Notes: generated from the letters alone by a model not told the origin. A stretch of DNA of 64,000 nt from Flavobacterium sp. (GCA_023251135.1 JAHEZJ010000007.1:20488-84487), one strand, 5' to 3'. Shown: positions 35,407 to 44,537, numbered from the stretch's first letter. A program made the numbers and translations.

Positions 35407-35524
35407 AACCCGACAGGTTTCAAAAACCTGTCGGGTTTTTTGATGGATAATCGTTCAATAATTCCGTTCATCAAAAACCGGTTTTATTCTTAAACCCGAC
35501 AGGTTTTTAAAACCTGTCGGGTTT
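35407..35524. repeat. Tandem pair of AACCCGACAGGTTT palindromes
   Basis: The first hairpin is AACCCGACAGGTTT (35407-35420) with AAACCTGTCGGGTT (35424-35437); the second occupies 35492-35524. The sequence after each is also alike (TTGATGG...AATTCCGTTCATCAA and TTGATAG...AATTCCGTTAGTCAA), so an 85-bp unit is duplicated. The first copy ends in TTTTTT and can terminate the peroxidase transcript. Confidence 0.85.
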
Positions 35525-35643
35525 GTTGTTTGATAGTCGATTGATAATTCCGTTAGTCAACACCCAGCTGCCGTTCATCAAACTAATTTTAATAGCGTTT
35601 CAGATTTGTACTCCTTTGCATCAAATTAATAAAAACTATTATC

Positions 35644-36243
35644 ATGAACACGTACAAATTAGTATTGCTTACAACGGTTTTCGCATTTGCCTTATTCTCT
35701 TCTAAAATGCATGCACAATCTCCGCTTCCTATTCACATCGGAATAAAAGCAGGATCAAATTATGCTGAACTGCCGGTTTCAAACGGTTTTGATTCAAAGT
35801 ATGCCGCTGGCTTTTTTGGTGGTGCGATGGCCCGATTTGACTTCAAACGTTTCTATGTTCAAAATGAAATTTTGTATAGTGAGAAATCTTCTAAAATTGA
35901 AAGAACAGCCCAGTCGTCTTCTAAAAATGCAACCTGGAGAAGTCTCGAAATACCACTGTTAATTGGGTACAAAGTAATTGATCAATCTGTTCTGAAGGTA
36001 AAGGTTTTTGGAGGTGGAGTCTATTCTTATGTACTGGATGAAAATTTTTCTTCCCTGAATCAATTAAAAACGTCCTACGGGAAATTTGATAAATCGAATA
36101 TAGGTTATCAGGTTGGGGCCGGAATCGAAATGTGGAAGTTTACTTTTGATGTTACCTATCAGGGAGGATTGAATAACCTGAGCAAAGAATTTAGCTCGAA
36201 ACCAAATTCGTTTAACGTCAGCGTTGGTTATTTTATATTTTAA
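35644..36243 (+). CDS. Outer-membrane beta-barrel protein, PorT-like family
   Basis: 199 residues with a signal peptide (1-24, ending in MHAQ). The mature protein has alternating strands (HIGIKAGSNYAELP, YAAGFFGGAMARFDF, RFYVQNEILYSEKSSK, SLEIPLLIGYKV, IGYQVGAGIEMWKFTFDVTYQGGLNNL) and ends in F, typical of 8-stranded OMP_b-brl_2/PorT-like barrels. Function is unknown. Confidence 0.85.
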   Translation: MNTYKLVLLTTVFAFALFSSKMHAQSPLPIHIGIKAGSNYAELPVSNGFDSKYAAGFFGGAMARFDFKRFYVQNEILYSEKSSKIERTAQSSSKNATWRSLEIPLLIGYKVIDQSVLKVKVFGGGVYSYVLDENFSSLNQLKTSYGKFDKSNIGYQVGAGIEMWKFTFDVTYQGGLNNLSKEFSSKPNSFNVSVGYFIF

Positions 36244-36271
36244 GCGTTCATTATGGAGTGAACCTTGTCAG

Positions 36272-36307
36272 CAGCAAAGAATCTTTTGGGTTCTTTGCTG
36301 TTTGTTT
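36272..36307 (+). terminator. Intrinsic terminator after the barrel gene
   Basis: CAGCAAAGAA (36272-36281) and TTCTTTGCTG (36291-36300), a 10-bp stem with a T-rich tail. Confidence 0.8.
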
Positions 36308-36367
36308 AAAAAATATAGGGCTATTTTTGGACCTAAAGTTTCTTATGAATTTTATATTCTTTATTAA

Positions 36368-37417
36368 ATGATTACAAAAAGTAAAAACAGACACTGGATA
36401 TTTTTAGTCTTTTTTTGGTGCATACTCGGGATAACGATCTGGTCGCAGATGATAGAGGCTTATGGCTTTTTATCAGCTGCTTCTCAGGCTTTTTTGGTTT
36501 TATTGTGTTCTTGTCTTTTGGCACATTTCTTAAGTGATGTGTTATTACCATATGCTTTGCGCAAAAGAAGAATGGCGCTATTTGCCGTACAAAGCGTTAT
36601 TATAGTTTTGCTACTTTCCTTTTGTCTGGCCATTGTCTATGCTGTTTTTTCCAATACCTATTCTCGCGCACGCTTATATCCGGATGAAGCCCACATGACT
36701 TCAATGCAGTTTTTATGGGCAAGATTTTTTGGCAGTATCCCCGCAGCCATTTTGATTTGTGGTACGGCCTGTGGCCTTCGATTTTATCAGGAACATAATG
36801 TAATCGAACGCAACCATGCGCAGCTGCAACAGGTACATCTCGAAGCACAAATCAGGATTTTACAGGACCAGATCAATCCGCATCTCATGTTTAACGTACT
36901 CAATCACATTCATATTTTAATGCAGAGCAATGTGAAACTGGCATCGGATTTACTCGTTCAGTTTTCGGATATTTTAAGGTATCAGCTGTATGAATGCAAC
37001 AAAGAATATGTGCCGCTGCAGCTTGAAATAAAATACCTCAAAGATTTAATTGCAGTTGAAGAAACGCGATGGGGCAACGAATTAGAAGTAAAATGCAAAT
37101 GGAGAATCGAAGATGCTCAGCTTCAGATTGCACCCTTGCTTTTGGTTCCTTTAATCGAAAATGCCTTTAAACACGTTTCAAGACTTCCCAATCAAAGAGG
37201 TTATGTGCATTTGTCGTGCAGACAAACGGCTAAACAACTCCATTTTAAAATCGAAAACTCCTATACCGAGCAATATAAAATCCCTTCAAAAAATCAGGGG
37301 CTTGGACTTGAAAATGTCAAAAAAAGACTCGCGATTCAATACCCCGAAAAACATCAGCTCAATATCAATAAAACCGATGCGGATTTTACAGTAACGGTGG
37401 ATTTAGATTTAAAATAA
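36368..37417 (+). CDS. LytS/YehU-type sensor histidine kinase
   Basis: 349 residues. Four membrane segments (about 10-30, 40-60, 75-97, 117-135) are followed by a coiled coil and the His_kinase domain. The phospho-acceptor block is QDQINPHLMFNVLNHI (about 168-183), a form of the family's NPHFLFN. The ATP-binding part has PLIENAFKH and GLGLENVKKRL. It has no separate sensor domain, so signal is read by the membrane part. It pairs with the LytTR regulator downstream. Confidence 0.92.
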   Translation: MITKSKNRHWIFLVFFWCILGITIWSQMIEAYGFLSAASQAFLVLLCSCLLAHFLSDVLLPYALRKRRMALFAVQSVIIVLLLSFCLAIVYAVFSNTYSRARLYPDEAHMTSMQFLWARFFGSIPAAILICGTACGLRFYQEHNVIERNHAQLQQVHLEAQIRILQDQINPHLMFNVLNHIHILMQSNVKLASDLLVQFSDILRYQLYECNKEYVPLQLEIKYLKDLIAVEETRWGNELEVKCKWRIEDAQLQIAPLLLVPLIENAFKHVSRLPNQRGYVHLSCRQTAKQLHFKIENSYTEQYKIPSKNQGLGLENVKKRLAIQYPEKHQLNINKTDADFTVTVDLDLK

Positions 37418-37569
37418 AAGGGTGTAACGTTCGCGATAGCTCAATGCCCTTAAGTTAAAAGATTTTAGATTGAAGATTAACGATTGCAGATTTTTGATTG
37501 GGTATTAAAAAAGAAAGAAAAAATCTGCCAGATCTGCGAGAGAAAAAAAATAGTAAAAAATACAAAAAT

Positions 37570-38283
37570 ATGAACATGAAATGCCTTGTTATCGACGACG
37601 AACCTATCGCTAGAAACGGAATAGTAGATTTTGTTTCTAAAATTGATTTTCTCGAAGTTGCGGGTACTTGTGCCTCCGCTTTAGAAGCCACGTCCTACAT
37701 TCAGGAAAAGCAGGTCGATTTGCTGTTTCTGGATATTAACATGCCCTATCTCTCCGGATTAGAGTTTTTAGAATCGCTGGACAATCCGCCTTTGGTCATT
37801 TTTACTACGGCTTATTCAGAATATGCTTTGGAAGGTTACCGTTTGCAGGTTGTTGATTATTTATTAAAACCCATAACGTTTCAGCGTTTTTATCAGGCCG
37901 CTCTAAAAGCAAAACAATGGCATCAGATGACAGCTTCTCCAAAGCAAAATCAATTAGATCCCTATTTGTATGTGCGTCAGGAGGAAGGCTTTCAAAAAAT
38001 TTCCTGGTTGGATATCCTCTACATCGAAGGCATGCAAAACTATGCAAAACTACATTTTAAAGACAAGGTTCTTGTCATTCACCAGACAATGATCTCTTTA
38101 GAAGAAACACTTCCGACAGAGATTTTCTTCAGAATTCACAAATCGTTCCTTGTAAACATTACCCATATCGATTCTGTTGCGGGTGGACGTTTGTTTGTAA
38201 AAGGACAAGAACTACCCATTTCAAGAACGCGCCGCGAAGCATTGTTGAAAGAGGTAGTCTATAAAAATTTATTAAGCCGTTAG
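37570..38283 (+). CDS. LytTR-family response regulator
   Basis: 237 residues from the ATG at 37570 (MNMKCLVIDDEPIA). The receiver domain has Asp55 (FLDINMPYLSG) and Lys at LLKPITFQRF. The C-terminal LytTR DNA-binding domain (about 135-235) has YVRQEEGFQKISWLDILYIEGMQNYAKLH and FFRIHKSFLVNITHI. A longer in-frame start at 37498 is mostly Lys/Glu/Asn and lies in a repeat-like leader. It should be phosphorylated by the LytS-like kinase 150 bp upstream. A candidate target site is described at 39259-39309. Confidence 0.93.
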   Translation: MNMKCLVIDDEPIARNGIVDFVSKIDFLEVAGTCASALEATSYIQEKQVDLLFLDINMPYLSGLEFLESLDNPPLVIFTTAYSEYALEGYRLQVVDYLLKPITFQRFYQAALKAKQWHQMTASPKQNQLDPYLYVRQEEGFQKISWLDILYIEGMQNYAKLHFKDKVLVIHQTMISLEETLPTEIFFRIHKSFLVNITHIDSVAGGRLFVKGQELPISRTRREALLKEVVYKNLLSR

Positions 38284-38285
38284 TC

Positions 38286-39221
38286 CTAGAATGCCCATTT
38301 TAGGGCTACGGCTCCGTAAAATGTAGTAGTAAATCTTGGGTTGGCCATATCTTTTTCCTTAAAAATGTCCTTGATTTTTCTATTGGTATTGGAGAAATTG
38401 CGTAAAAGTGTTGTTCCCGCTGTTGGTTGCAGTCTCCAGTGTTTGCCCAATTTGATCTCAGGTTGTATACCGGCAATAATTTGCTGATAACCCAATAGTG
38501 TTGATTTATTGTTGACTCTCGTTTCGGCAGTCATTCCGCTTAATTCGACCACTGTTTTTAAATCAAAAGTGTCAGATATACGGTACCCAAATTCCAAACT
38601 TTCCGGAAAAGTAATTTTAAAATGCCAGGCACCTCTTGATTCCCAATTAAAATAAATTCCGGGAAGTACCATCGGAACACCAAAACTATTGGTTAATACA
38701 GGCCCCATACCAAAAGACATGTTTGGATTGAATTGTTTGATAAAAAAGACACCTCCCTGAAACAATACATCCTCTTTGTTAATTTCGACCATATCGGTGT
38801 AGACTCCCACCGAAGCCACAATCATCAAAGACCAGGATTTGGAAATAGAGCGTAAATGTTTAACTCCCACCTGGGCATTCAGCAATTCATTAGGAAAACC
38901 ATTCTGAAACTCTATAGGAAGAGAGGGAGCCTCATAATTTTTATTTTCCATTCGGGCATAACTTCCAGTTGCAAAAAGCGACCAGAGTTTTGGACGATTG
39001 TATTGGTCCATTTCCAGCGATAGGGGTACTTCAAAAGCAAGCTGAACTCTTTTAAAATTACTTTCGGCGTTTGTTTTGGTACTGTCCATTGGTCGTACGT
39101 AATTGGAAAACGGGACATAATCGACTTTAAATTCTCCGGAGAATTTTGATTGTGATCGGACACAAGTGCTGATCAGTAAAAAGAAAAAAAGCTGTGCTAA
39201 ATAAAAAACTGTTTTGTTCAT
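38286..39221 (-). CDS. Outer-membrane beta-barrel protein (DUF6268-like)
   Basis: 311 residues with a signal peptide (1-24). It ends in AVALKWAF, a typical barrel end with terminal Phe. Strands such as SGEFKVDYVPFSNYV, VQLAFEVPLSL, WSLMIVASVGVYTDM and FGMGPVLTNSFG fit a barrel of the DUF6268 type. Convergent with the LytTR gene with only 2 bp between stops. Its upstream region carries phased repeats that suit a LytTR regulator, so it may be that system's target. Confidence 0.85.
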   Translation of the reverse strand: MNKTVFYLAQLFFFLLISTCVRSQSKFSGEFKVDYVPFSNYVRPMDSTKTNAESNFKRVQLAFEVPLSLEMDQYNRPKLWSLFATGSYARMENKNYEAPSLPIEFQNGFPNELLNAQVGVKHLRSISKSWSLMIVASVGVYTDMVEINKEDVLFQGGVFFIKQFNPNMSFGMGPVLTNSFGVPMVLPGIYFNWESRGAWHFKITFPESLEFGYRISDTFDLKTVVELSGMTAETRVNNKSTLLGYQQIIAGIQPEIKLGKHWRLQPTAGTTLLRNFSNTNRKIKDIFKEKDMANPRFTTTFYGAVALKWAF

Positions 39222-39258
39222 GATTGGATTAATTTTTCTGCGAATTACCGCGTTCTAA

Positions 39259-39309
39259 ACCAATCACAAAAAATCATTTGACTAATGGCAGTTATCTTTT
39301 GACCAATGG
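39259..39309 (-). promoter_or_regulatory. Candidate LytTR-type operator: three phased ACYAAT motifs
   Basis: TTTGACTAATGG (39277-39288) and TTTGACCAATGG (39298-39309) repeat with a 21-bp period; a third core ACCAAT sits at 39259-39264, 22 bp from the next. LytTR proteins bind direct repeats one to two helical turns apart, and the LytTR gene is adjacent. The array is 38-88 bp upstream of the barrel gene's start. Confidence 0.55.
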
Positions 39310-39310
39310 T

Positions 39311-39353
39311 ATAAAAAAAACAAAACCCGATAGATCTTACTCTCTACCGGGTT
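39311..39353 (-). terminator. Intrinsic terminator of the 39390-39899 gene
   Basis: AACCCGATAG (39324-39333) and CTACCGGGTT (39344-39353) form a 10-bp stem with one G-T. On the minus strand it is followed by TTTGTTTTTTTT. Confidence 0.8.
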
Positions 39354-39389
39354 CATACCAAAAACAAAAAAATAAATTAAACTCAATCT

Positions 39390-39899
39390 CTATAAATTAA
39401 AACCATAGGCTAAGCGCAAAGCAACCTGATTGGTTTTGAATTTATTATAATCTTCATAACGAACACTAATGTCAATGTATTTATTGGCATACCCAATTCC
39501 AGGTGCCCATAAAAAAGTAGTATCGTCATAACCGTTTGTAACGGCAAAACCAGCTCCCACTTCTCCTAAAACATAAAACTGATCTTCCCAGATAAAAGCT
39601 TTAAAACCCGCTTTCGCCGGAATAAATCCAAGATCTTTTGCTTCGTCTTTCATAAACAGATTGGTAAAACCTGTAGTCAGGGTCAGCGATGTTTTTTTAG
39701 ATAAATCATATTGCAGACGAACATCCCCGCCAAGTGACCATTTATAGTCATTGTCGGTTGGGATACCACCATTTAAACCAAAGCCTAATCTAAAACCCTG
39801 ATTGTAATCTTTAACGGCATTGTCCTGAGCAAAAGTTGTATTGGCGTATAGTAAAGCGAAGGCAGCAAGGCATAACATTTTTAAATTTCTCATGACCAT
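39390..39899 (-). CDS. Small outer-membrane beta-barrel protein
   Basis: 169 residues with a signal peptide ending near FAQ (about 24). Strand-rich mature part: GFRLGFGLNGGIP, WSLGGDVRLQYDLS, SLTLTTGFTNLFM, FYVLGEVGAGFAV, YIDISVRYEDYN, and the end VALRLAYGFNL. It fits 8-stranded OmpW/OmpA-like barrels of Bacteroidota. Function is unknown. The first codons allow ATG at 39899 or 39893 (MRNLKM); the difference is small. Confidence 0.82.
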   Translation of the reverse strand: MVMRNLKMLCLAAFALLYANTTFAQDNAVKDYNQGFRLGFGLNGGIPTDNDYKWSLGGDVRLQYDLSKKTSLTLTTGFTNLFMKDEAKDLGFIPAKAGFKAFIWEDQFYVLGEVGAGFAVTNGYDDTTFLWAPGIGYANKYIDISVRYEDYNKFKTNQVALRLAYGFNL

Positions 39900-39950
39900 C
39901 TATTTTGAATTTCTAATACTGTAAAAATACTTTCAAGACCTCAGGAGAGC

Positions 39951-39981
39951 GTTATATAATTTTTAATAATTGTTATATAAT
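39951..39981. promoter_or_regulatory. Direct repeat GTTATATAAT with 21-bp period
   Basis: GTTATATAAT occurs at 39951-39960 and again at 39972-39981, upstream of the small barrel gene (start 39899) and of the MATE gene (start 40083). The 21-bp period suggests binding on one face of the helix. No regulator is assigned. Confidence 0.4.
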
Positions 39982-40054
39982 ATAAGGTTAGTTAAAAAAT
40001 GCCTTAATGTTTGCTTATGTTTTTAATCGTACCAAAGAATCCAAAGCTTCTGAT

Positions 40055-40062
40055 TATCTTTG
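40055..40062 (+). promoter_or_regulatory. -7 promoter element of the MATE gene
   Basis: TATCTTTG fully matches TAnnTTTG. Transcription would start near 40069, about 14 bp before the GTG codon at 40083, which supports that start. No good -33 element is seen. Confidence 0.6.
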
Positions 40063-40082
40063 CCGACTAAAATAGAAGAGAA

Positions 40083-41468
40083 GTGAATTTAAAGCAGTAT
40101 ACCAAAGAGTTTTCATATAATTTAAAATTAGCATACCCCATTATATTAGGAATGGTCGGACATACCTTAATTGGTATCGTCGACAACATAATGGTTGGAA
40201 AGTTAGGAAGTACAGAATTAGCGGCAGTTTCATTAGGAAACAGTATGATCTTTATCGCCATGTCGTTGGGGATCGGTTTCTCTACCGCCATTACACCAAT
40301 TGTAGCGGAAGGAGATGCCGAAAAAAATGATGGTAAAATTCGTTCCGCATTTCACCACGGATTGTTTTTGTGCATACTGTTAGGATTATTACTTTTCGGA
40401 ATTATAGTGCTCGCAAAACCTATAATGGAGTTACTGCAGCAGCCTGCTGATGTAATTGCGCTTGCAAAACCATATCTGGATTGGGTTGCTTTCTCTTTGA
40501 TTCCGCTGATTGTATATCAGGGATACAAACAATTTGCTGACGGACTTTCGATGACCAAATATTCAATGTACGCCATGATTATGGCCAACGTACTGCATGT
40601 TGGAATTAATTATGTATTGATTTATGGGATCTGGATTTTCCCAAAAATGGGAATTATTGGTGCTGCTTTGGGGACTGTAATTTCAAGAATATTTTTGGTC
40701 ATGTTCATGCACATCATGCTTTCCAGAAGAGAAGATTTGAAACGTTTCTTTAAAAACTTCAGCTTTGATGAAATTAAAAAAGAAACCCTGAAAAAAATAA
40801 TCAATATCGGATTTCCATCAGCCATGCAAATGCTTTTTGAAGTAGTTTTGTTTACAGCGTCGATCTGGCTTTGCGGGAACATTGGAAAAACCAGTCAGGC
40901 GGCCAATCAAATTGCTTTAAGTCTGGCGTCTATGACCTTTATGTTTGCGATGGGATTGAGTGTGACTTCGATGATAAGAGTAAGTAATCAAAGAGGTTTA
41001 ATGGATTATAAAAACTTAGTTGTGGTGGCCCGTTCGATTTTTTTACTGGCCATTATAATTGAAACCTTTTTTGCGATACTGTTTGTAGCGTTTCACGATT
41101 TCCTTCCACATATCTTTTTGAATATGGAAAACGGAGGTCAGCTTCTGGATAACAATGAGGTAATTGGTATTGCTTCAAAATTACTTTTAATAGCGGCCGT
41201 TTTTCAAATTTCTGATGGAATTCAGGTGGTCGTTCTGGGGGCTTTACGCGGCTTGCAGGATGTAAAAATCCCGATGTACATTACCTTTGTGGCCTATTGG
41301 ATAATTGGTTTCCCAATTTCATATTATCTGGCGGAATATACCGAATTAAAAGCACAGGGGGTTTGGATCGGACTTTTGGCAGGATTGACCACAGCTGCAA
41401 TATTTCTTTATATTCGTTTTCATTACCTGACCAAAAAATTAATCAGAAATTCAGTTTCAAATACTTAA
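40083..41468 (+). CDS. MATE family multidrug exporter (NorM-like)
   Basis: 461 residues with 12 predicted membrane segments in two halves, as usual for MATE antiporters. Early motifs AYPIILGMVGHTLIGIVDNIMVGKLGSTELAAVSLGNS and the second-half FPSAMQMLFEVVLFTASIWLCG are typical of the NorM group. It would export drugs or cationic dyes by Na+ or H+ antiport. The start is GTG at 40083, supported by the promoter element just upstream. Confidence 0.94.
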   Translation: MNLKQYTKEFSYNLKLAYPIILGMVGHTLIGIVDNIMVGKLGSTELAAVSLGNSMIFIAMSLGIGFSTAITPIVAEGDAEKNDGKIRSAFHHGLFLCILLGLLLFGIIVLAKPIMELLQQPADVIALAKPYLDWVAFSLIPLIVYQGYKQFADGLSMTKYSMYAMIMANVLHVGINYVLIYGIWIFPKMGIIGAALGTVISRIFLVMFMHIMLSRREDLKRFFKNFSFDEIKKETLKKIINIGFPSAMQMLFEVVLFTASIWLCGNIGKTSQAANQIALSLASMTFMFAMGLSVTSMIRVSNQRGLMDYKNLVVVARSIFLLAIIIETFFAILFVAFHDFLPHIFLNMENGGQLLDNNEVIGIASKLLLIAAVFQISDGIQVVVLGALRGLQDVKIPMYITFVAYWIIGFPISYYLAEYTELKAQGVWIGLLAGLTTAAIFLYIRFHYLTKKLIRNSVSNT

Positions 41469-41581
41469 ATTTGAACGGCAAAAGAATCAGCCACAGCTAA
41501 AAAGGATTCGCAAAGTATGCTGAAAGCACTTTAAACCATTGCAGTCTGTGAACCAATAAATAAAATAATAAATAAATAAAA

Positions 41582-41809
41582 ATGGAATTACCTAAATTTT
41601 TACTCGGAGACAATACTGATTTTCCAGATGATATTTTCATCATTCACCTGGATTATCCAAGATTCATAATCAACTTAAAAGATGATGAGGTAGAATTCAT
41701 GGAAGAAGCAGAAGATCTTGACGAAGCAGAATTAAATGCGGAGATGGAAGGTTTAATTGTTTTGGCTAATGAGTTTTACGATAGGGAAATAAATCGTTAC
41801 GAAGAGTAA
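41582..41809 (+). CDS. Small acidic conserved hypothetical protein
   Basis: 75 residues, strongly acidic in the second half (DDEVEFMEEAEDLDEAELNAEMEG). No signal peptide or membrane segment. It is preceded by an A-rich leader and followed 58 bp later by the sulfatase gene. I do not recognise a family; the length and clean start suggest a real gene. Function unknown. Confidence 0.7.
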   Translation: MELPKFLLGDNTDFPDDIFIIHLDYPRFIINLKDDEVEFMEEAEDLDEAELNAEMEGLIVLANEFYDREINRYEE

Positions 41810-41867
41810 AGACATCCGGTGTGTCTTTTACGATAGGCCCCAATCCCAAAACATTTAAATCTTTCTA

Positions 41868-43808
41868 ATGAAAAAATTAAGTTTTTTAAAACCCATCATC
41901 AATTTCATAGCAATCGGATTGTTGATTACTACTTTAAGCCGACTATTTTTGTTCTTTATTTTTAAAGACAGGGTAGTAGAAACGCCAAACTTCTGGTACA
42001 TTTTCCCAATCGGACTGCGAATGGACTTGATTTTATTGTGTTACTTGTCTTTCCTGCCGGCAGTTTTAATTACTTTCCTGCCCAATAAAGCATTGAAGTT
42101 TACCAATAAATTTTTGGTCATTTACAGCTTTTTATTCCTGTTTCTGATTCTTTTTGTAGAATTGGCAACACCCGATTTTGTAAAACAATACGACACACGT
42201 CCGAATAAAATTTTCTTAGACTACCTGATTTATCCTAAAGAAGTAGTCGGAATGCTTTTAAAAAGTTATCTGACCTCGATCATCGTGACTTTTATAATTT
42301 TGGGAGTAGTCTTGTATTTTGCTTTCAAAAAAGGAAAAAAGTATTTCCATACCAGCAGTACCGACTATAAATTTAAACTGATGCTTTTTCCATTAGTGGC
42401 TTTTTTATTGTTTTTTGGAGCGCGTTCAAGTCTTACTTCAAAACGTCCGATCAATGCCAGTAATGCAGTATTTTCAACCGATCAGTTAACCAATACTTTG
42501 GGATTGAATTCTTTTTATACGGTAGCTTTTGCGGCTTATTCGATTAAAAATGAAGGAAACACCAAGATGTACGGTAAAATGGAAGAAGCCGAGGCGATCG
42601 CCCGTGTAAAAAAATACATGCTGGCAGGACCTGGTGATTTTACGGATGCCGAAATTCCATTTCTGCATGTACAGCAACCGGACACACTATTGAAGAAACC
42701 ATACAATTTAGTTATTTTTCTACAGGAAAGTTTAGGAGCGGAGTACGTTGGAATTTTAGGAGGAAAACCGTTAACGCCCGAATTTGATAAACTGTCTAAA
42801 GAAGGTTTGTTGTTCACCAATTTGTATTGCACAGGAACGCGAAGTGTACGCGGAATCGAAGCGGTAGTAACCGGATTTTTACCTTCACCTTCAGAAAGTG
42901 TAGTGAAACTAGGTAACTCACAGCAAGGATTTTTCACATTGGCCGATGCGTTAAAACAAAAAGGATATGGCACCAGTTTTATTTATGGTGGAATGGCAAA
43001 TTTTGACAATATGGCTTCCTTTTTTAACGGAAATGGATTTCAGGATATCGTAGATCAGGAAGATTTTGAATCGGATGGAAACAAATATGCTTTTAAAGGA
43101 ACCTGGGGGTATTCAGATGAGGATCTGGTAACCAAAGCCAATAACTATTTTAAAGCAAAAGGAGATAAGCCTTTCTTCTCTTTAATGTTTTCGACTTCCA
43201 ATCATGAGCCTTTTGAATATCCTGCGGGAAGAATCAAACCTTATGATGCCAAACCGGCAACCGTAAACAATGCTATGAAATATGCCGATTTCTCTATTGG
43301 GAAATTTTTCGAAATGGCTAAAAAAGAACCGTATTTCAAAAACACCATTTTTATCGTAATCGCGGATCACAACACCAGAACCTACGGTAAAAATTTAGTA
43401 CCGATTAACAAGTTTCACATTCCGGCTCTTATCATGGGACCTGGCGTTCAAAAAGGAGCTGTTTACAGTAAACTGGCCAGTCAGATCGATATTCCGCCAA
43501 CTTTATTGAGTTATTTGGGACTTCCGTTTGAAACACCTATGGTAGGAAGAAACCTGAACAAAATGGATGCGAAAACACAAGGAAGATCCATCATGCAATT
43601 CAACGATATCAATGCTTTCAGAGTCGAGAATCAGGTCGTAATTATGCAGCCTAATTTGAAACCTTTACAGTTTGAAATCAAAAACGACACTACTCTAATT
43701 CCGGTCAAATTAAATGAAGACTTAGCAAAAGATGCTTTGGCACATGTTATAACTGCAGGCAATTTGTACAAGCAGAATAAATATAAACTGAGGGATAAGA
43801 AAAAGTAA
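41868..43808 (+). CDS. LTA synthase family sulfatase-like membrane protein
   Basis: 646 residues. Five membrane segments (within about 10-190) are followed by a periplasmic sulfatase/alkaline-phosphatase-fold domain: NLVIFLQESLGAEYVG, the nucleophile region LYCTGTRSVRGIEAVV (Thr), MFSTSNHEPFEYP and VIADHNTRT with metal-binding Asp and His. In Gram-positives these enzymes polymerise glycerol phosphate; in Gram-negatives they resemble OpgB-type phosphoglycerol transferases. The exact substrate is unknown here. Confidence 0.9.
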   Translation: MKKLSFLKPIINFIAIGLLITTLSRLFLFFIFKDRVVETPNFWYIFPIGLRMDLILLCYLSFLPAVLITFLPNKALKFTNKFLVIYSFLFLFLILFVELATPDFVKQYDTRPNKIFLDYLIYPKEVVGMLLKSYLTSIIVTFIILGVVLYFAFKKGKKYFHTSSTDYKFKLMLFPLVAFLLFFGARSSLTSKRPINASNAVFSTDQLTNTLGLNSFYTVAFAAYSIKNEGNTKMYGKMEEAEAIARVKKYMLAGPGDFTDAEIPFLHVQQPDTLLKKPYNLVIFLQESLGAEYVGILGGKPLTPEFDKLSKEGLLFTNLYCTGTRSVRGIEAVVTGFLPSPSESVVKLGNSQQGFFTLADALKQKGYGTSFIYGGMANFDNMASFFNGNGFQDIVDQEDFESDGNKYAFKGTWGYSDEDLVTKANNYFKAKGDKPFFSLMFSTSNHEPFEYPAGRIKPYDAKPATVNNAMKYADFSIGKFFEMAKKEPYFKNTIFIVIADHNTRTYGKNLVPINKFHIPALIMGPGVQKGAVYSKLASQIDIPPTLLSYLGLPFETPMVGRNLNKMDAKTQGRSIMQFNDINAFRVENQVVIMQPNLKPLQFEIKNDTTLIPVKLNEDLAKDALAHVITAGNLYKQNKYKLRDKKK

Positions 43809-43825
43809 TTTTCAACTTATTGTAA

Positions 43826-43867
43826 AAAAAAGCTGCTAAGTAATTTCATACTTAGCAGCTTTTTTTT
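43826..43867 (+). terminator. Intrinsic terminator of the sulfatase gene
   Basis: AGCTGCTAAGTA (43831-43842) pairs perfectly with TACTTAGCAGCT (43849-43860); A-run before and T-run after. Confidence 0.92.
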
Positions 43868-43981
43868 GTTAAAATTTCAAAATAGGGGGTAACATAAAAT
43901 AAATTTAATTGATCTATACTAAACCAAAAGGCGTAACCTGAAAAGCCAGTGATAGAGTAGGGACCATTAAATTTATTTATT

Positions 43982-44527
43982 ATGAAAAAATTACCACAAA
44001 AAAAATTAAGAAAATCTGAAGTGTTAAAAGTAATGTTAGTTTTTGTGTCTGCCGCTTTTTTTATAAGCTGCAATAACGAATCTGTTGAAGATCAAAATGC
44101 TCAATTATCAGACACAGAGCAGCAAAATCAACCCAATACTCAAAGAATCTACTTCCACGATTCATTTATTGTACGAAATTGGGGATCGCATAATGTTGAC
44201 TGCAGTCAGCCAAACGGGTTCTGTCCTGATATTTATACCTTTGATTGGCACTACCTTAACCTTTTTAAGCCAAATGCTACCGGAACACCAGTACGTGTTA
44301 GAAATGAAAAAGGAAATTTTGTTATGGAAATTCAAAAAAGTGCTTTGACTACTGAGCATCACAAAGATTTAGTAAGAGATGGAGAAGTTTTTGTAATACC
44401 TGAAGGACAGACTGTAGCTCCGGAATTAGTTAAAGATTTAAAATTCAATTCAAACATTTTAGTTCCCGGTAAATACCTTATTCAACAAAGTGAAACGACT
44501 TATACAATTTCAATTAATGTAAAATAG
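43982..44527 (+). CDS. Hypothetical lipoprotein
   Basis: 181 residues. A basic N-terminus (MKKLPQKKLRKSE) and hydrophobic stretch ending SAAFFISC (Cys about 37) indicate a lipoprotein. The mature part is polar and has two further Cys in DCSQPNGFC (likely disulphide). I recognise no family. It is a single gene convergent with meaB, 10 bp from its stop. Confidence 0.7.
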   Translation: MKKLPQKKLRKSEVLKVMLVFVSAAFFISCNNESVEDQNAQLSDTEQQNQPNTQRIYFHDSFIVRNWGSHNVDCSQPNGFCPDIYTFDWHYLNLFKPNATGTPVRVRNEKGNFVMEIQKSALTTEHHKDLVRDGEVFVIPEGQTVAPELVKDLKFNSNILVPGKYLIQQSETTYTISINVK

Positions 44528-44537
44528 CTTTAAGAAA

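Noticed and set aside
44085-44348. Alternative plus-strand frame inside the hypothetical lipoprotein gene
   Set aside because: The frame at 43982-44527 has a convincing lipoprotein signal and clean stop; the other frame has none.
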